Shown: positions 45,763 to 57,457, counted from the stretch's first letter. The stretch is 64,000 nt of DNA from Naematelia aurantialba (GCA_021527695.1 JAKFAO010000007.1:930001-994000); one strand, 5' to 3'. Translations and numbers: made by a program. The notes: a model not told the origin generated them from the letters alone.

Positions 45763-46406
45763 ATGCCAAACGGCAGTCAAAATGCTGAATGGGCGGATAT
45801 CCACACGGTGAGTGCAACTGCGTTCATCCCGGAATGCCAACTCTCAGGAGAACATGCTTCCCCCCTCCGTCCCCCCTCTGTTCCACCTTCCGTGCCGCCT
45901 CACCCAGTCTCCTTCCATATGTACCAAGCGGAGTCATAATGCTGACCCCACAGACCGCCCTGGTACATGGACTGATCTCTATTGTCCTCACCCACCGGCC
46001 CGAGTTGCGCTCCATCCCCGCGCTAGAAAGCGTGAGCAACAACGGCGGAGACCGGATCAACAAGAAAGTCCTGCAAATCCTCACCCGTATGGCGGAGCAG
46101 TACCCGGGCTGTCAGGGAGCGGTCAAGGAGCTGGTGATGGAGGTGGGGCGGAAGAAGCGGGGCGGAGAGACGCCGAGTCCGCGCAAGAAGAGAGGCGGAG
46201 ATGCGGACGGCGGGGAGACGGCGAGTCCCAGTAAGACGAGGAAGGAAGCAGTGTCGAGTCCCAGGAAGGCAGAGGACGACACCCCGAGCCCTTCCAAGAA
46301 GTCGAGAGCTGGTGTGGGTAGAGAGAGGGGAGTGGGACGGGGAGGGGCAAAGAACAAGGAGGAAATTGAGGGTGAGGGTGGAGAAGACGAGCTGGAGAGC
46401 GAGTGA
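45763..46406 (+). CDS. SANT/Myb-like small protein 3 (cluster member)
   Basis: Exons 45763-45807 and 45954-46406, 165 residues. Exon 1 is MPNGSQNAEWADIHT. Exon 2 continues TALVHGLISIVLTHRPELRS, IPALESVSNNGGDRINKKVL, ILTRMAEQYPGCQGAVKEL. The tail is built of Ser/Thr-Pro-x-Lys units (TPSPRKKRGG, TASPSKTRKE, SSPRKAEDD, TPSPSKKSRAG), like the SPKK motifs of histone H1 and HMG proteins, ending Glu-rich. The same exon architecture as gene 2: the intron follows W-x3-H-T, phase 0. Confidence 0.68.
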
Positions 46407-46794
46407 GAGACGAAGAATGAGGCGTGCCCAGCGCCACGCAAAGAAATTATGAGCGAGGTCCTCTGCGTCACTTGTAGACTGTTGCCAGAGGCCAGGTAGC
46501 ATGTCTATGCATACTTTGAGGCTGTTCGGGGCATAGTTCGAGGAATATGCCCCCCTCGCCGCAGAGTGTACCAGTTTAGTGCGAGTGGCAAGAGGGAGCC
46601 AGTCGACGTTGAATGATTCTCTACCATCGAAACCTACAGTATCTCTGCCTCTCGAACGCACCTTTGAGGTCCAATTGCTGCGTGTGCGACTCAGAGACGC
46701 ATCCAGCGGCCATTTAACACAGGTTCAGCGCATCCATACGAGGCTACGCGAATCCGCAACCGGGTCCAGCGACTCTACCGGGGTATCGCCCAGC
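46407..46794. other. Spacer between SANT-like genes 3 and 4
   Basis: About 390 bases; the frame upstream of the gene 4 ATG is open but unlike the family. Confidence 0.45.
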
Positions 46795-47542
46795 ATGCCC
46801 TCCAACTGGACTGCGCAGCATGACGTGAGTGGCCGTCCTCCCGTGCTCTGGTCCGCTGCTCCACTGTTCTGGCCTTCTGACCCTCTGATAATCTGGAGGA
46901 CCTCAAGGATCCTTTCAGACTCGAGTGGCTTGAGCTCTCTATACACCTCTCTCTGTCCACTTTCCGTCTCTCTCTTTCCGCACGTCCTCTTGAAACACCT
47001 AGACAGCCCACTGGCAGCACCCCAAACACGCTCGAGCGCTGCTGGAACCTCCCTGAGACACCCTAACAGCCAGCTGGCGCTGACACGACCTGGAGCTCGA
47101 TGTCGTCCGGAACATCATCGCCATCACTCTCGCCAACCGCTCGACATTCTACGCCGACCCAGCGCTGCGCGACGTCAGGGAAAACGGCGGGAACCGGATC
47201 AACCAGAAGATCCAGCAGGCGCTGAAACGCCTGTGCTCGAATTATCCCGGCGCAGCACAGCTGGTAGATGAGCAGCTCAAGAAGCGCGGCTCAGGGGGTG
47301 CGGGGAGTCGGACGGTGAGCGGGCGTGGGAACGCCAAGCAGTGCGGTGGTGGTGGAAGAGGGGAACCAGACGCAGAAGCAGGAGCAGGAGCAGGAGCAGG
47401 AACAGGAACAGGAAGCAGAGAAGGCAGAAAGAGGCCAAACGAGGCATCTAGCAGAGTGAAGGAAGAAGGCAAGGAGAGAAAGAGGTACAGGGGAGTCAAG
47501 GACGAGGCTGCCCTCGACTCGGCAGAGTCGCAGCCTGTGTAA
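46795..47542 (+). CDS. SANT/Myb-like small protein 4 (cluster member)
   Basis: Exon 1 (46795-46824) is ten codons, MPSNWTAQHD. After a 271-base intron, exon 2 (47096-47542) reads LDVVRNIIAITLANRSTFYA, DPALRDVRENGGNRINQKIQ, ALKRLCSNYPGAAQLVDEQL. The tail is Gly/Ala/Arg/Lys-rich with a (GA)n-(GT)n low-complexity run. 158 residues. The NGGNRI-x-Q-K motif and the intron after W-T-x2-H-D tie it to genes 2, 3 and 5. The acceptor cctggag is weak in pyrimidines but is the only one giving the family start. Confidence 0.62.
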
Positions 47543-47645
47543 CGCTCAAATTGTCAGACGGCATATGACTGAACGTGCTTCTTGCAGCAGGTGGCTATGC
47601 ATACCATCTCACACTGCTGCAGCACGACCAGCGTCGTAAAGTCTG

Positions 47646-48174
47646 CTAACCTCGCCCTGGCTCTCGCGATTCCAGCTTGACCCCGCCCCCGCCCTTCGTC
47701 GCCACTCCCTTCTTCGTCTCCCTGACTTTCTTCCCCAGGCTCGCACCTGCACTTGCACCTTCACTTGCACCACCTTCACTTGAGCCTAGGCAATCCCCCT
47801 CAACCCCTGTGCGCTTCCGCTTCGCCCCCATCGCCTCTTTGATATCCCCCACCGCGCGCTTGCCGAGCCCTGCCGCCTCGGCCAACCGTTCGCAGTGCGT
47901 AATGACTTTTTGGCTGATCCGGTTCCCCCCGTGCCCGTCTACGGAGCCGGCGAGGCCTGGGGCGGAGTACAGCGCCCGTCGGGAGGTTAACAGCAGTTGA
48001 ATGATAGCGCGAGCGAGCGCTTGCTAATACCGCATGGTGAGTCAGCAAGCACGTCGACGTACTGGAGCACCAGTGGGTACGCATTGAGAGTACAGGTACG
48101 CTCCGACTCACATCGTGTTCGGCGGTCCACGGGTCGTTGCCGGCCTTGCTCTCGCCGATATTACGTGGCGACAT
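47646..48174 (-). CDS. SANT/Myb-like small protein 5 (cluster member)
   Basis: Exons 48112-48174 and 47646-48023, 146 residues. Exon 1 ends NDPWTAEHD. Exon 2 gives QALARAIIQLLLTSRRALYS, APGLAGSVDGHGGNRISQKV and HCERLAEAAGLGKRAVGDI, then a basic Ser/Gly/Ala/Lys tail. It is closest to gene 2 (YS-x-PGL-x-G-x-VDGHG shared). The intron (88 bases) has a GTGAGT donor and tattag acceptor and lies at the family's position. Convergent with gene 4, 103 bases apart. Confidence 0.68.
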
Positions 48175-48830
48175 GGTGATTATTGCTTGGCTTCCAGTGC
48201 AGACGGCAGACCGTCAAGCCCAACACCTTCCCAAGATCCCCACCTCTTGCCACCGTCAAAGCGCAAGCTGCGTGTTCTGCCAAGTGTCCCCTCGTCCACT
48301 TGGTCCTAGAGCTCGAGCACCCAATCTGACATGGCACCGGACTGCCGGACAATCCACTATGGACTATCGACCCCAGAATCGGACGTCCCGTCACGCTTTG
48401 ACCCACATTGCCCCCTTGCCGGCACAAGTACTATACTCAGCAAGCAGGATGGCACAACCCAACAGCGGTCCAAGCCAATCGCCGCCTCGCCACTACCCTC
48501 AAACTTCATTTCCTCTTCCAAGGACCGCCTTTCGGCTCGTGTCCTGGATACCCAAGTCTGAGCCCGAGCGATCATTGGCGTCTTTACCCCAGCTTCCAGC
48601 TCCAGCGCCGGCGCTCGCCCCCAGATTCAGATATAGGACCAAGCACCTCGTAGCGAGAACCTTCACCAGCGCCGGCGTCTAGGCATGGGGCGGACGCCAG
48701 ACGCGGAAGCATGGGCACGGGTTATAAATTCTCTTGAGGTGTTTCGCCTGGTGTTTTGCCCCTCCATCCCTCTTCCATCATCCAATACCACCCAAACATA
48801 CCTGCAAACAACTTGACACAACAGCCCACC
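48175..48830. other. Divergent region between SANT-like genes 5 and 6
   Basis: About 655 bases, no gene recognised. Translated frames are low in coding character. Confidence 0.5.
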
Positions 48831-49372
48831 ATGTCCATCAAGCGCGCACCCAGCGCGTCGCCTCCGCCTCCAGACGCGCGCAGCACCGGCCCTCCGACGC
48901 CATCTACGCCATCTACGCCATCTACGCTAAAGAAGGCCAAAGCCACTGGCTCGGCAAAGTCGACGCCTACTCGTGAGGTATGTGCTGTCCGGGTTTCCAC
49001 GTCCTGCCCTCCATCCAGAGTACACCATGTTCTCTTGGCAACGCCGGTGGCTGCCCAGAGTGCCGTCCTTTCTGCCTTCTGAAGCGCACACCTCCATCAC
49101 CAGTCATTGAGCTGACACAGCAGCGCGTCAACTGGACCGCCGACGAAGATGCCATATTCGTCGAGCTCATGCTCGAGACCCTCAAAGAACACCTGTTTCC
49201 ACGGGTCAAGGCGGACGGCAGGCTGAACCGGCAAAACTCGGCCGTCAGAGCCCATCTCGTCGCCTTTGTCAGTCCAGTCACTGTCCGCTAGTTCTCTCTC
49301 CAGTCGTGTTCAAGCTGCGTAGTGTGAGACTGATTGCGCCAGATGAACAAGCTCAAGAAGATTTCGGGTTAG
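48831..49372 (+). CDS. SANT/Myb-like small protein 6 (cluster member)
   Basis: Exons 48831-48977, 49121-49267 and 49343-49372 give 107 residues. Exon 1 is Ser/Pro/Thr/Lys-rich (MSIKRAPSASPPPPDARST) with a repeated TPSTPSTPST. Exon 2 holds the domain: VNWTADEDAIFVELMLETL, KEHLFPRVKADGRLNRQNS, AVRAHLVAF. Exon 3 adds MNKLKKISG. WTADED is the classic opening of a SANT/Myb repeat, and RQNSAVRAHL fits a recognition helix. All introns are phase 0. Same architecture as gene 1. Confidence 0.72.
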
Positions 49373-49534
49373 CATGGCCACGGCAGAGAGACAGCGTCGG
49401 TGTCGAAGTGGAATGCGAATTGCACCAAGACTAGATGGATTACCGTCACGAGCTCGTAGTCAGCGATCAGTTCTCGCTGGTTATCGAGGCGTTCCAGCAA
49501 TGCATGTGAACCGTCGTAAACGTCTCGTCATCGC

Positions 49535-50847
49535 CTATCCGAGGTAATGCCAGATGACCCAGAAACTGAACAGCGTAAACGTTGCACCTGCGCCGAAAAT
49601 CCATGCATCCTGTTTTCTGTGGCATGTATCAGCCAACGCTCTCTCGACAGCTCTCTTCTGCAGCTTTACAGAAAGATACGGGCCCCAAAGCACTCACGTT
49701 CTCCGCTCGACCCAGCCGATGGTCTCTCGGCTCATTCCCAGCGTATTAGCAGCATCCAGCAACCGCCTCCTCGTGCCTTTGAGGATACCCCGCTGCTCCA
49801 CCAGGTTCTCCAGCACCGCCCTCCCCTGGGCGATGTACCCGTCGATCGCGTTTTCCGATTCTTGCAGAAACGTGTGTTCGCGGAGTGCAAAGTCCTCGCC
49901 CGCGGTCGGCGGGGTCCCAGAGTACGGCGACTCGGCGTAGGGGTTCCCGGCGCCGCCGGCGCCTGATGATGCGGAATATGCAGACGAGGAGGATTGGGGG
50001 TATTGGGAGGTACGGCGCTGGACGGTGTGGGAGGCATAGGGAGTTTGGGAGGATGACGAGGATGAAGTGCCGAGGAGGTCTGCGCGCGCCTGGTCGAGTC
50101 AGTACTGCGGACCACGAGGACAGGTAGATACAAATCAAAGGGGGGAGGCCGGGATTGGGAAGCGGGACAACAGGTGTGTACACAATGCAGGGGAGCAGCT
50201 CACCTTTTCCTGATTCGCATTCTTCGCCCGCTCGAACCGCAGCTTCAAATCCTTGTGTTCGGTTTTGAGCTTGGCGACTCGTCTGTGCCAGTTCAGCGAG
50301 CGTCAAGATTGAAGCAGATGACAGGTGGGGGAATACCAAGGTTGCGGGCATATCGGGAGTTGCATGGCAAGTCAAAGCTGGGAGATGATTGGAGGCACGG
50401 GGAGACGATACATGTCGAGGAGAGGATAGAAGTTGCGGGAGAATGACGTTTCAAGTCCAGCAAGGGACCGAGACGAGAGCTGCAGTGAGGGCTGGATCAG
50501 GGGACGGAGATGAGCCTACGTATTTGCCTTCTCTCGCGCAGCAGTCACCAGCTCCTTGCGCGCCATCGAGTCGTAGTCATCTATCAACCGAGACAGCGCC
50601 CCGAGCGTCGTCGTTATTTGTCCTGCAGCCCAGTCAGCTCCGCCCTACACGCCAACTCCCACGCCTCGGTCCTCAAATCCCCTGCTATACAGGACGGCGA
50701 TATCTGCTATACAGGACGGCAATGTCTACAGTGGATGGGAGGACGCCCACCTTGCGTGCTGGGCCCACCCTCGCCGTTTTCCATCTTGATCAGATCTGCA
50801 TTGAGCGACGCTATCTGCCGGTTGCCGAGGGCGTTGAGCGAGTTCAT
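49535..50847 (-). CDS. BOS1: Bos1/membrin-type Qb SNARE
   Basis: ER-Golgi v-SNARE (membrin, GOSR2). Start at 50847: MNSLNALGNRQIASLNADL matches yeast Bos1 MNALYNHAVKQKNQLQQEL in pattern. The N-terminal three-helix bundle continues with QITTTLGALSRLIDDYDSM, KELVTAAREKAN and KTEHKDLKLRFERAKN. A Ser/Tyr/Gln/Pro-rich linker precedes the SNARE motif FLQESENAIDGYIAQGRAVL, ENLVEQRGILKGTRRRLLDA, NTLGMSRETIGWVERR, and the C-terminal anchor helix IFGAGATFTLFSFWVIWHYL, ending at Gly. The last intron joins ERRT to KQDAW. Start and domain order match Bos1 better than Gos1. Confidence 0.88.
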
Positions 50848-51851
50848 CTTGCGCTGCGGGGTTCGTCAAAGGTGGGGACGATTGTGCTGCTCGATAGATG
50901 GGCGGGGATGACAGAAGAAATGATGGAGATGACGAGGCAGCGGCGGAGAGGAGCGGTGTCGACAAAGGAGACGTTCCACGATCGACGACGGAACCAAACA
51001 CTGTGTTGAGTTGCAGAATGGGTGCATGCATGGGCATGCATGGGTACGCCTAGGTATACATGGGCATGCATGAGTTTGTATGCATGTGTATGTATGCATG
51101 GATAATGCAACGGACCCTGCTTTGTGTATGCATGAGGTGCTTCTGTACATGCTCCGAGAGCAAACCATGCCAGGATGCAGTACATAACCCCCCCGGTCAG
51201 CCGTTTCTCCTCAGCTGTAATGGCTTTTGGGAAGGTGGTCTCTTTGCATCACGGAGTTCCCCTCCTCCGAGCTCCCACATTACGATTTAATAGTCTCCTC
51301 TAGCACCAGTGTTCGAGCCCCACCCGTGTCTCACGGCGCGGTCTGTTTGGCACACGCTCGGTGACCAATGTCAGTATACGCTTTGTCTCTTCCCTCCTGG
51401 GGGGCGACAGCGGCGGACAGGCCGGCAACGGATCAGTCTGGCTGATTTGGCATTGGTGCTTCAAGAGGATAGGACGGTCGTAGGAGCGCAGGGAGGGCCG
51501 GGTGGCCACCAACTTTTTGCATCTTAAACCCCAACTGCTGCAGTGGGAGGAGCAAGAAGTGCAAAAAGATTTGGCGACGCGAGTGCCACTTGGGTTTTCG
51601 CTCGCCCCGTCCCGTGATGGGATCACAGCCGGTCACCGGTTAAAAAAAGTCCCGAGCCGAGAGTGAAGAGGCGGGCTTGCCGTCTGGCAGATTTGTCACC
51701 ACGACAGCGACGGCCACGACAAAGAGGCAACACACACTGCATATATTGTAACACACTGCATACACTGTAACACACTGCATACACTGTAACACACTGCATA
51801 CACTGTAACACACTGCATACACTGTCACACACTGCATACACTGTGCAAAAC
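50848..51851. other. Long intergenic region between BOS1 and the hydrolase gene
   Basis: About 1 kb. It contains ATGCATG-rich sequence (51020-51105), no recognisable gene, and a 19-bp minisatellite directly before the hydrolase start. Confidence 0.55.
51731..51847. repeat. 19-bp minisatellite (acacactgcatacactgta)
   Basis: About six tandem copies ending within five bases of the hydrolase ATG (51852), so at least part is likely 5' UTR. Confidence 0.93.
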
Positions 51852-53746
51852 ATGCTCAGCTCGCATAGCGACCTCAAGTCCGACGCCAACGTCTCCGTCA
51901 CCACTGAATGGGTGCTCGGCCCAGAGGATACGCCCTTCCACACCGTTCGGGTGAGTTGTGCTCGTTGTCGTGGGCTCCCTCGAGCCTGACATTGTCGGCT
52001 GACGGTTGGCGACAGTGGGGTCCTGCGCATGAACAGCCCAAGGCTTACATCCTCTTCATACACGGTGTGTCTTCTCACCTGGTTTCTCGTCGTCTGGTCT
52101 CATGTAGTGCTTCCTCTTCTCTTTCCTTCCCTCTTCTTTCTTTCTCTCCTTCCCCTTCCTTCCCGTCTCCTTTCCTTTCCTTCTCTCCCCGTCGTTGCCC
52201 TCTCCTCCAGTACCTCTTCATCTGCCCATCTCCGCCTTACGCCCTCCCCTTCCTCCTCATACCAGCTCTCCAGTCATCTCCCGTCCTCTCATCTCTCTAC
52301 TCCTAGTTGTTTTCTCTACTCCTAGTTCTCATGCTCAAGCGGCACAGGCTTCTCCGAGCACGTAGAGCGATACGACCACCTCTTCCGCCGCCTCTCTGTA
52401 GCCCCATACTACCTTCATATAACAGCGTTTGACCAGCGCGGACACGGGCGCACGAGCCATGCACCACTCACTGCCCATTCATCCGAGGTGAAAGAGTGGA
52501 AGGCGCAGGGCAAGGCTGTGGCCGTTGGGAAAAGCACCAAGCGCAAGACGGGGGGTTGGGCAAAGGTCATGCCTGATATCGAGTGGTTTGTCCTGCGTGA
52601 AAAGGAGTTTATAGCGAAGCAAGGCGGAGGCAAGCTGTTCCTCTGGGGCTTTAGCATGGTGGGTGTCCTTGGTACTCTCTGTTCTTCTCTTCTCTTGTGT
52701 CTCTTGTGCCGTGCCCCTTGTCTCCTCTCTCTGTTCCGTCCTCGTGCTCGTCTCTCGTGCGCGTTCCATGTCCTCTGCCTATTCTCCCTTCTCCTCTAGC
52801 CTCTTCCGCGCTGACACGGCACAGGGCGGCGGACAGGTTTTGGCATTCGTGACGCGGCCACAAGTGCCCCCATCGAAAGAGACTATCGCCTCGCTCTCTG
52901 GCCTCATCGCGGGCGGCCCCATGATCAGGCAGAGCACCCCGGCTTCACTGCTTCAGGTGAGACGTGGCTCATATTCATAGTCATCCACGCGCATATCTGT
53001 GCCCCTCTGCGACATCTCACATTGATACCATTTACATCCTCTTGCGCCAAACGCTAACGCGTATTGTATTAGGTCAAGGCCGGAACGCTCGCAGCGTGGC
53101 TGGGTCTCGGTAACGTGGTCATCCCCGCGCCGGTCGGGTGGGACGTGCGTCCTCTCCCTCTCCATGTTTTGTCCTTCCCGTCGTGGTTGCATTCTGCTGT
53201 GCTCCTCGAACTCGCTTGTTCGTTCGCTGAGGCTTTGTAGTATCTCTCGCAAAATAAAGAGTCCAACGAGCGCGCAAAGAACGACCCGATGTGCGAGCCG
53301 GTGGGCTCGTTGCGCGGCCTCGCAGATATGCTCAACGGAGGCGCGTCGCTCGACAGCACCTCTGCTCATGGGGCTTTTCCCCCCGACCTTCCGCTGCTGG
53401 TGTATCATGGGGGGCACGATAAAGTCTGTGACCCGGCTGCTGCGAGGCGCTTTGTAGAGGGCTCTGCGGCTAGGGATAAGACTTTTAAGGAGTTTCCAGT
53501 GAGTCGGCGGCTGAAAGGGTGATGGCAGGCAGGAGACAGTGTACCTGGAGGGGGCAAAGGGGGGAGCAAAAGAACGGTGGGAGGGTATGAGCTGACACGA
53601 CACAGGGCATGTACCACGAGGTGCACCATGAGCTGGAACCGACCCCGACAGAGCTTGTCAAGTGTGTGGGAGAATGGGTTTTGGAGCGCACTGAAGGGCG
53701 AGAGCCGAGCGGAGAACAGGCAGCGCAGGCTCAGTCGAAACTGTGA
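51852..53746 (+). CDS. Monoglyceride-lipase-like alpha/beta hydrolase
   Basis: Serine hydrolase of the Yju3/MGLL type, cleaving monoacylglycerols in lipid-droplet or membrane turnover. Exons 51852-51950, 52016-52064, 52348-52658, 52825-52956, 53073-53144, 53241-53498 and 53606-53746 sum to 353 codons plus stop. Motifs: oxyanion HGFSEH, AFDQRGHGRTSH, nucleophile elbow GFSMGGG (the Ser codon lies just before an intron), acid HGGHDKVCD, and the His in GMYHEVHHE. An extra segment after GRTSH (about 40 residues, KSTKRKTGGWAKVM) is longer than in most relatives. Specificity for monoglycerides is inferred from the family. Introns 2 and 3 are long and pyrimidine-rich. Confidence 0.88.
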
Positions 53747-53974
53747 TAGCCTCGACTGGCTGATGGGCACAGTATATAGCTGTGATTAATTAGGTGTATG
53801 TCACGGCGATGCAATGTCCTCTCCAGCCGGCCGGTCCAGCACTGCCCGCCCTTTGCCCCACTTGTCCTCTCCAGCCAGTGTTTCCACTGTTCCATACCAA
53901 CTACCCGTCTCGTCCTCTCTCGGGGCACACTTCACTGACCGGGGCTGGCCGAGATCGCTCGATGCGGGTACATC

Positions 53975-54691
53975 TCACAGATCTACCTTGCCCAGACCTG
54001 TTCCCGCTGCCGCTCCCGCGCCCGCAGGACTCGCGACGGAAGTCAAAGTCGAAGTCGGCCCCGCGCCGGCGCCGAGGTAGCCGCTGACAACGCCCACTTT
54101 CTCCCACAGCCACTCGCGCAGCAGGCCGCCGAGGTCGACCGTCTCGTCGTCGAACACGTAGTATGCGAATCGGCGGGAGAGGTACGAGAGGTGCGAGGGG
54201 TAGTATTTCAGGACCGACCACCAGAAGAAGAGGGTGATGGTGAGGAAGGTCGTTGCTGCGAGGTGAGCTGGGGCACATTGGAATACGCGAGTCTTGTCTC
54301 GATCGCCAGCGCCTGGGGAGCAGGACGCGGTGAGGAGCCGTATGGCCCAACGATACGATAGTCAAGGTGAGGGAAGAGTCCAAGAGAGAAACGGGGAGGA
54401 CGCACCGATCATGGCTTTCTCCCAATTCTCAAGCAACTCCAACCCCCACGCCGCCTCGAGCTTGATCCTAGTCCCATCAGCGACGACCCTTACGTTCCGA
54501 AAAGTCGAGTGTGTCGCCTGCGTCGCCTGCATCCACTGTCGACAGTGTGTGTCATGTCCACTGCGTCCACGACGATGGAGACAACGACGCAGTGCCGGAG
54601 ACTGGAGACTAGCGATGCAGTGCCGCGAGACTCACTGGTACGTCCATAGCAGGCGGCGGAGGCCTGGCGGAGGGGGGTGCCGGTGTTTCAT
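53975..54691 (-). CDS. Unrecognised small membrane protein
   Basis: Family not recognised. Three exons, roughly 54636-54691, 54416-54510 and 53975-54302, join in frame and give about 160-175 residues. Exon 2 has TFRNVRVVADGTRIKLEAAW and LELLENWEKAMIG. Exon 3 has a hydrophobic stretch LAATTFLTITLFFWWSVLKYY as a probable membrane helix, then YLSRRFAYYVFDDETVDLGG and LLREWLWEKVGVVSGYLGAG, and an Ala/Gly/Thr-rich end. The start at 54691 is the first ATG giving an open path but is weakly supported. Confidence 0.5.
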
Positions 54692-55045
54692 CGCAGACTC
54701 CGCCTTTGGAGCAGCACAAGAACGTAGTTTGATAGCTGCAGTGCCGGGTCTAGAGGCTCTCGCCGGAGTTCAGAGCTGGCGAGGGCGTGGACTGCAACGG
54801 AGACGTGTGGATACGGGTCTATGCTGGGGTTGGTTGGTAGTCAATAGTCAGAAGAGATTGTTGTTCGGTGAACGACGGTTCGCGTCGCTGTTTCAGGCAC
54901 CTGCTCAAAAGATGGAGACGACTCGAATCCTGAGGGTGAGATTCTACTCGTATTGCATTCTTGAGCGGTCTGGACATTCCGAGGACACGCAGAGCTGCCA
55001 GACACGCAGAGCCGCCAGATACGCAGAGCCGCCAGAGCGCCATAG
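54692..55045. other. Divergent promoter before ORC5
   Basis: About 350 bases; contains a gccagacacgcagagcc repeat at 54990-55040 immediately upstream of the ORC5 start. No other feature. Confidence 0.55.
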
Positions 55046-57320
55046 ATGACAGGAAGCATCACCGCGCTGCTGGCGTCGCCGTACCCACCGCCCTTTATCC
55101 ACCTGCACCATCCACATCACCCGCCGTCCCTCGTGCTGGCCGGCCCGTCGGACGTACCCCCGCAACGTCTGTACGCGCGGCTCGATGCGATAGAGCACTA
55201 TACCCCGCGGTTACTGTATTCTGGGATCCTCGCGAGGCTCCGTACGAGTGCACGCTCAACGCACGTCGGCAGTGAAGGTACCGACGGCACCGATGGCCGG
55301 GAGGTAGCGACGTGGGATGAGTTTGTGCGGGGATTCCGAGACCTGTGGGCGCGGCGGGACGAACATGGCGATGACAATGGAAATGGCGGCGACCCGATCG
55401 CGAGAAAGGGCAAAACCAAGGCGACGGACCACCGCAAGCCGACTGCCAATGGACATGGACAGCACAACGCTGAGGACGGAGAGGGCCGAGACATCGGTGC
55501 CGACGGCGTCGAGGGAGAGAAGGCGAGGCAAATAGAGTCCGTCGTGCTGGTCATCACCAAGGCCGAGCGGTTACGTACCGTGCTAGGCAGCGGATGGGCG
55601 GTCGTGACCCGTCTTGCAGAGCTAGTGAGTTCGGTCCCGACTCGTGTGCCGCAAAAGTAGATCACTTGGCTATGTGTGTGGAAGGGAGGGGTCGCACTGT
55701 GGTTGTGGGGTGCTTGGGGTGCTTGGGGTGCTTGGGGTGCTTGGGATGCTCAGGTGGCTGGGATGCTTGGGTGGCTGGGATGCTTGGTGGTATAGCGCTG
55801 ACAGAGTAGAGCGGGGCACCTGTCTGCGTGATTCTGGTCTCGCACATGCCCTGGGACGAGTTGCGGCCTGCACGAGGGGACGCGCTCGAGCCGATACATG
55901 TCTATCTGCCCCCTCCGACCCGGGACGGTGAGTCGCTTCCTCTGTACCGCTACCCGTGGGCCAGGCCATCTCTCTGTATCGTCTCTCCGAGCCGCCGCCG
56001 CCTTGCCACCACTTTATGCTCCCCTGCCAATGAGACACTAACGCCCAGACAGACATCCTCGCCCAGCTCCTGCCGTGCTCCGAGCACCCACTGTGGCCGC
56101 GCTTCCTCGAGCTCCTCCTTGCCACTGTCTATCCCCGCATCGTGTCCCCCCTTCCTACGCTGTTCCACCTCGCCGAAGCCCTGTGGCCACTGTACACCTC
56201 GTCTCTCCCTCCTCACGCCGAGATGCATCTCCTGGGACATACCCTGCCTCGAGATCGAGATCGCGATACAGATCGAGATACAGCTCGAGATACAGACCCT
56301 GATCCAGAGGTAGCGCCTGCAGGCGAAGGAGCACAGACACCGGCACCACCACCACCACCACCCCCTCCCCCACTCGAGGTGACGCTCAAGCTCCTGACTG
56401 ATCTGAAACACCACATCTCGCTCCCCCTCTCCGCGGCGGTCGAGACGCTCGTTCCTCTCCAACTTGGCGCACACGAGTTTACGACCGCACTCCTCCCCGC
56501 CCCTGCTAGCTCCGCTGCGACGGGCGACGGCACCCGGAGCAGAAACGACCAGGGGCCCGGGCATGGACACGGGCAACGCAAGACCGCCGCGCACCTGCCG
56601 AAACCACCGCCACTCGAGCTGGGCACGGCGGCCAAGTTCCTCGTCGTGGCGGCCTACTGCGCGAGCTACAATCCGGCCAAGAGCGACCTGCGCCTCTTTG
56701 GCCGCAGTCTCGGCGTCGACGGCAAGCGGCGTCGGGGCGGCGGCATGCGACGCGCAGGATACGGCAGAGTGCGTATTGGTAAAGTACCGCAGCGGCTCCT
56801 GGGGCCGAAACCGTTCCCGCTCGACCGGCTCTTGGCGCTCTTTGCGTCCCTGTACGCTGAACACGCTGCGCGCCCGCCCGACCTCGCCGCGACGCTGTCC
56901 GACTCGGGCGCAGACTTGGTTCACTCGCGCTCAGGCTCCGACTCAGAGTCAGGCTCAGAGTCCGACACGGCCACGACCACGGCCACGGCTTTGGCCTTTG
57001 TGCCCCGCGCCCGAGCCGCTGGGGCCGCCAAGGGCGAGAAGGACAGGTACAGCGCGGCGCGGCGGGCGGACCGGAAACGGCGGCGAGGGGCCGAGAGAGA
57101 CGACGCATGGGAGGACCAAGTGCAGCACGTGACGATGAGCGTCAAGCTGTGGTCGAGTGTGCCGGAGCTCGAAGCGATGGGCCTCCTGCGCCGCCTCAGC
57201 CCGCACGACAGGCTCGACGCAGTGGTGTTGCGCTGCGAGGCGGAGCACGAGGCCACCAAGGCGATCGCGAGGGAGCTCGGGATCGTGCTCGATGAGTACC
57301 TGTACGAGGCGACGGCGTGA
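55046..57320 (+). CDS. ORC5: Origin recognition complex subunit 5
   Basis: AAA+-related subunit of the ORC that loads MCM at replication origins. Exons 55046-55624, 55810-55927 and 56053-57320 total 654 codons plus stop. The N-terminal AAA+ part is divergent; the Walker B/sensor area reads VVLVITKAERLRTVLGSGW and VCVILVSHMPWDEL. The C-terminal half has the diagnostic ORC5 block: LGTAAKFLVVAAYCASYNPA, KSDLRLFGRSLG, LLGPKPFPLDRLLALFASLY, and WSSVPELEAMGLLRRLS with an EYLYEA end. Species-specific insertions are a DRDRDTDRDT run, a proline run (PAPPPPPPPPPP) and a Ser/Asp repeat. No clear Walker A lysine motif was seen in the N-terminus. Confidence 0.85.
55705..55795. repeat. 10-bp tandem repeat (cttggggtg-type) in ORC5 intron 1
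   Basis: Four exact gcttggggt units followed by degenerate gctgggatgctt units. Confidence 0.9.
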
Positions 57321-57457
57321 GCGTCGACGCTCGGCGCAGAGGCGAGATCTGCATCTGTATCCGTTCCATGCTACTGACGGTCTGCCCGTGCATTATCACA
57401 TGCATATGCATCATATGAAAACAGCTACACGGCTCGTGGATTGTCTCGTAGCCGTGT

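Noticed and set aside
51300..51330. tRNA T-arm-like string gttcgagccccac
   Set aside because: No matching stem, no acceptor stem, anticodon arm or A-box could be built around it.
51640..51837. Cys/Val-rich minus-strand frame (MQCVTVYAVCYS repeats)
   Set aside because: Translation of the 19-bp minisatellite before the hydrolase start; no other coding sign.
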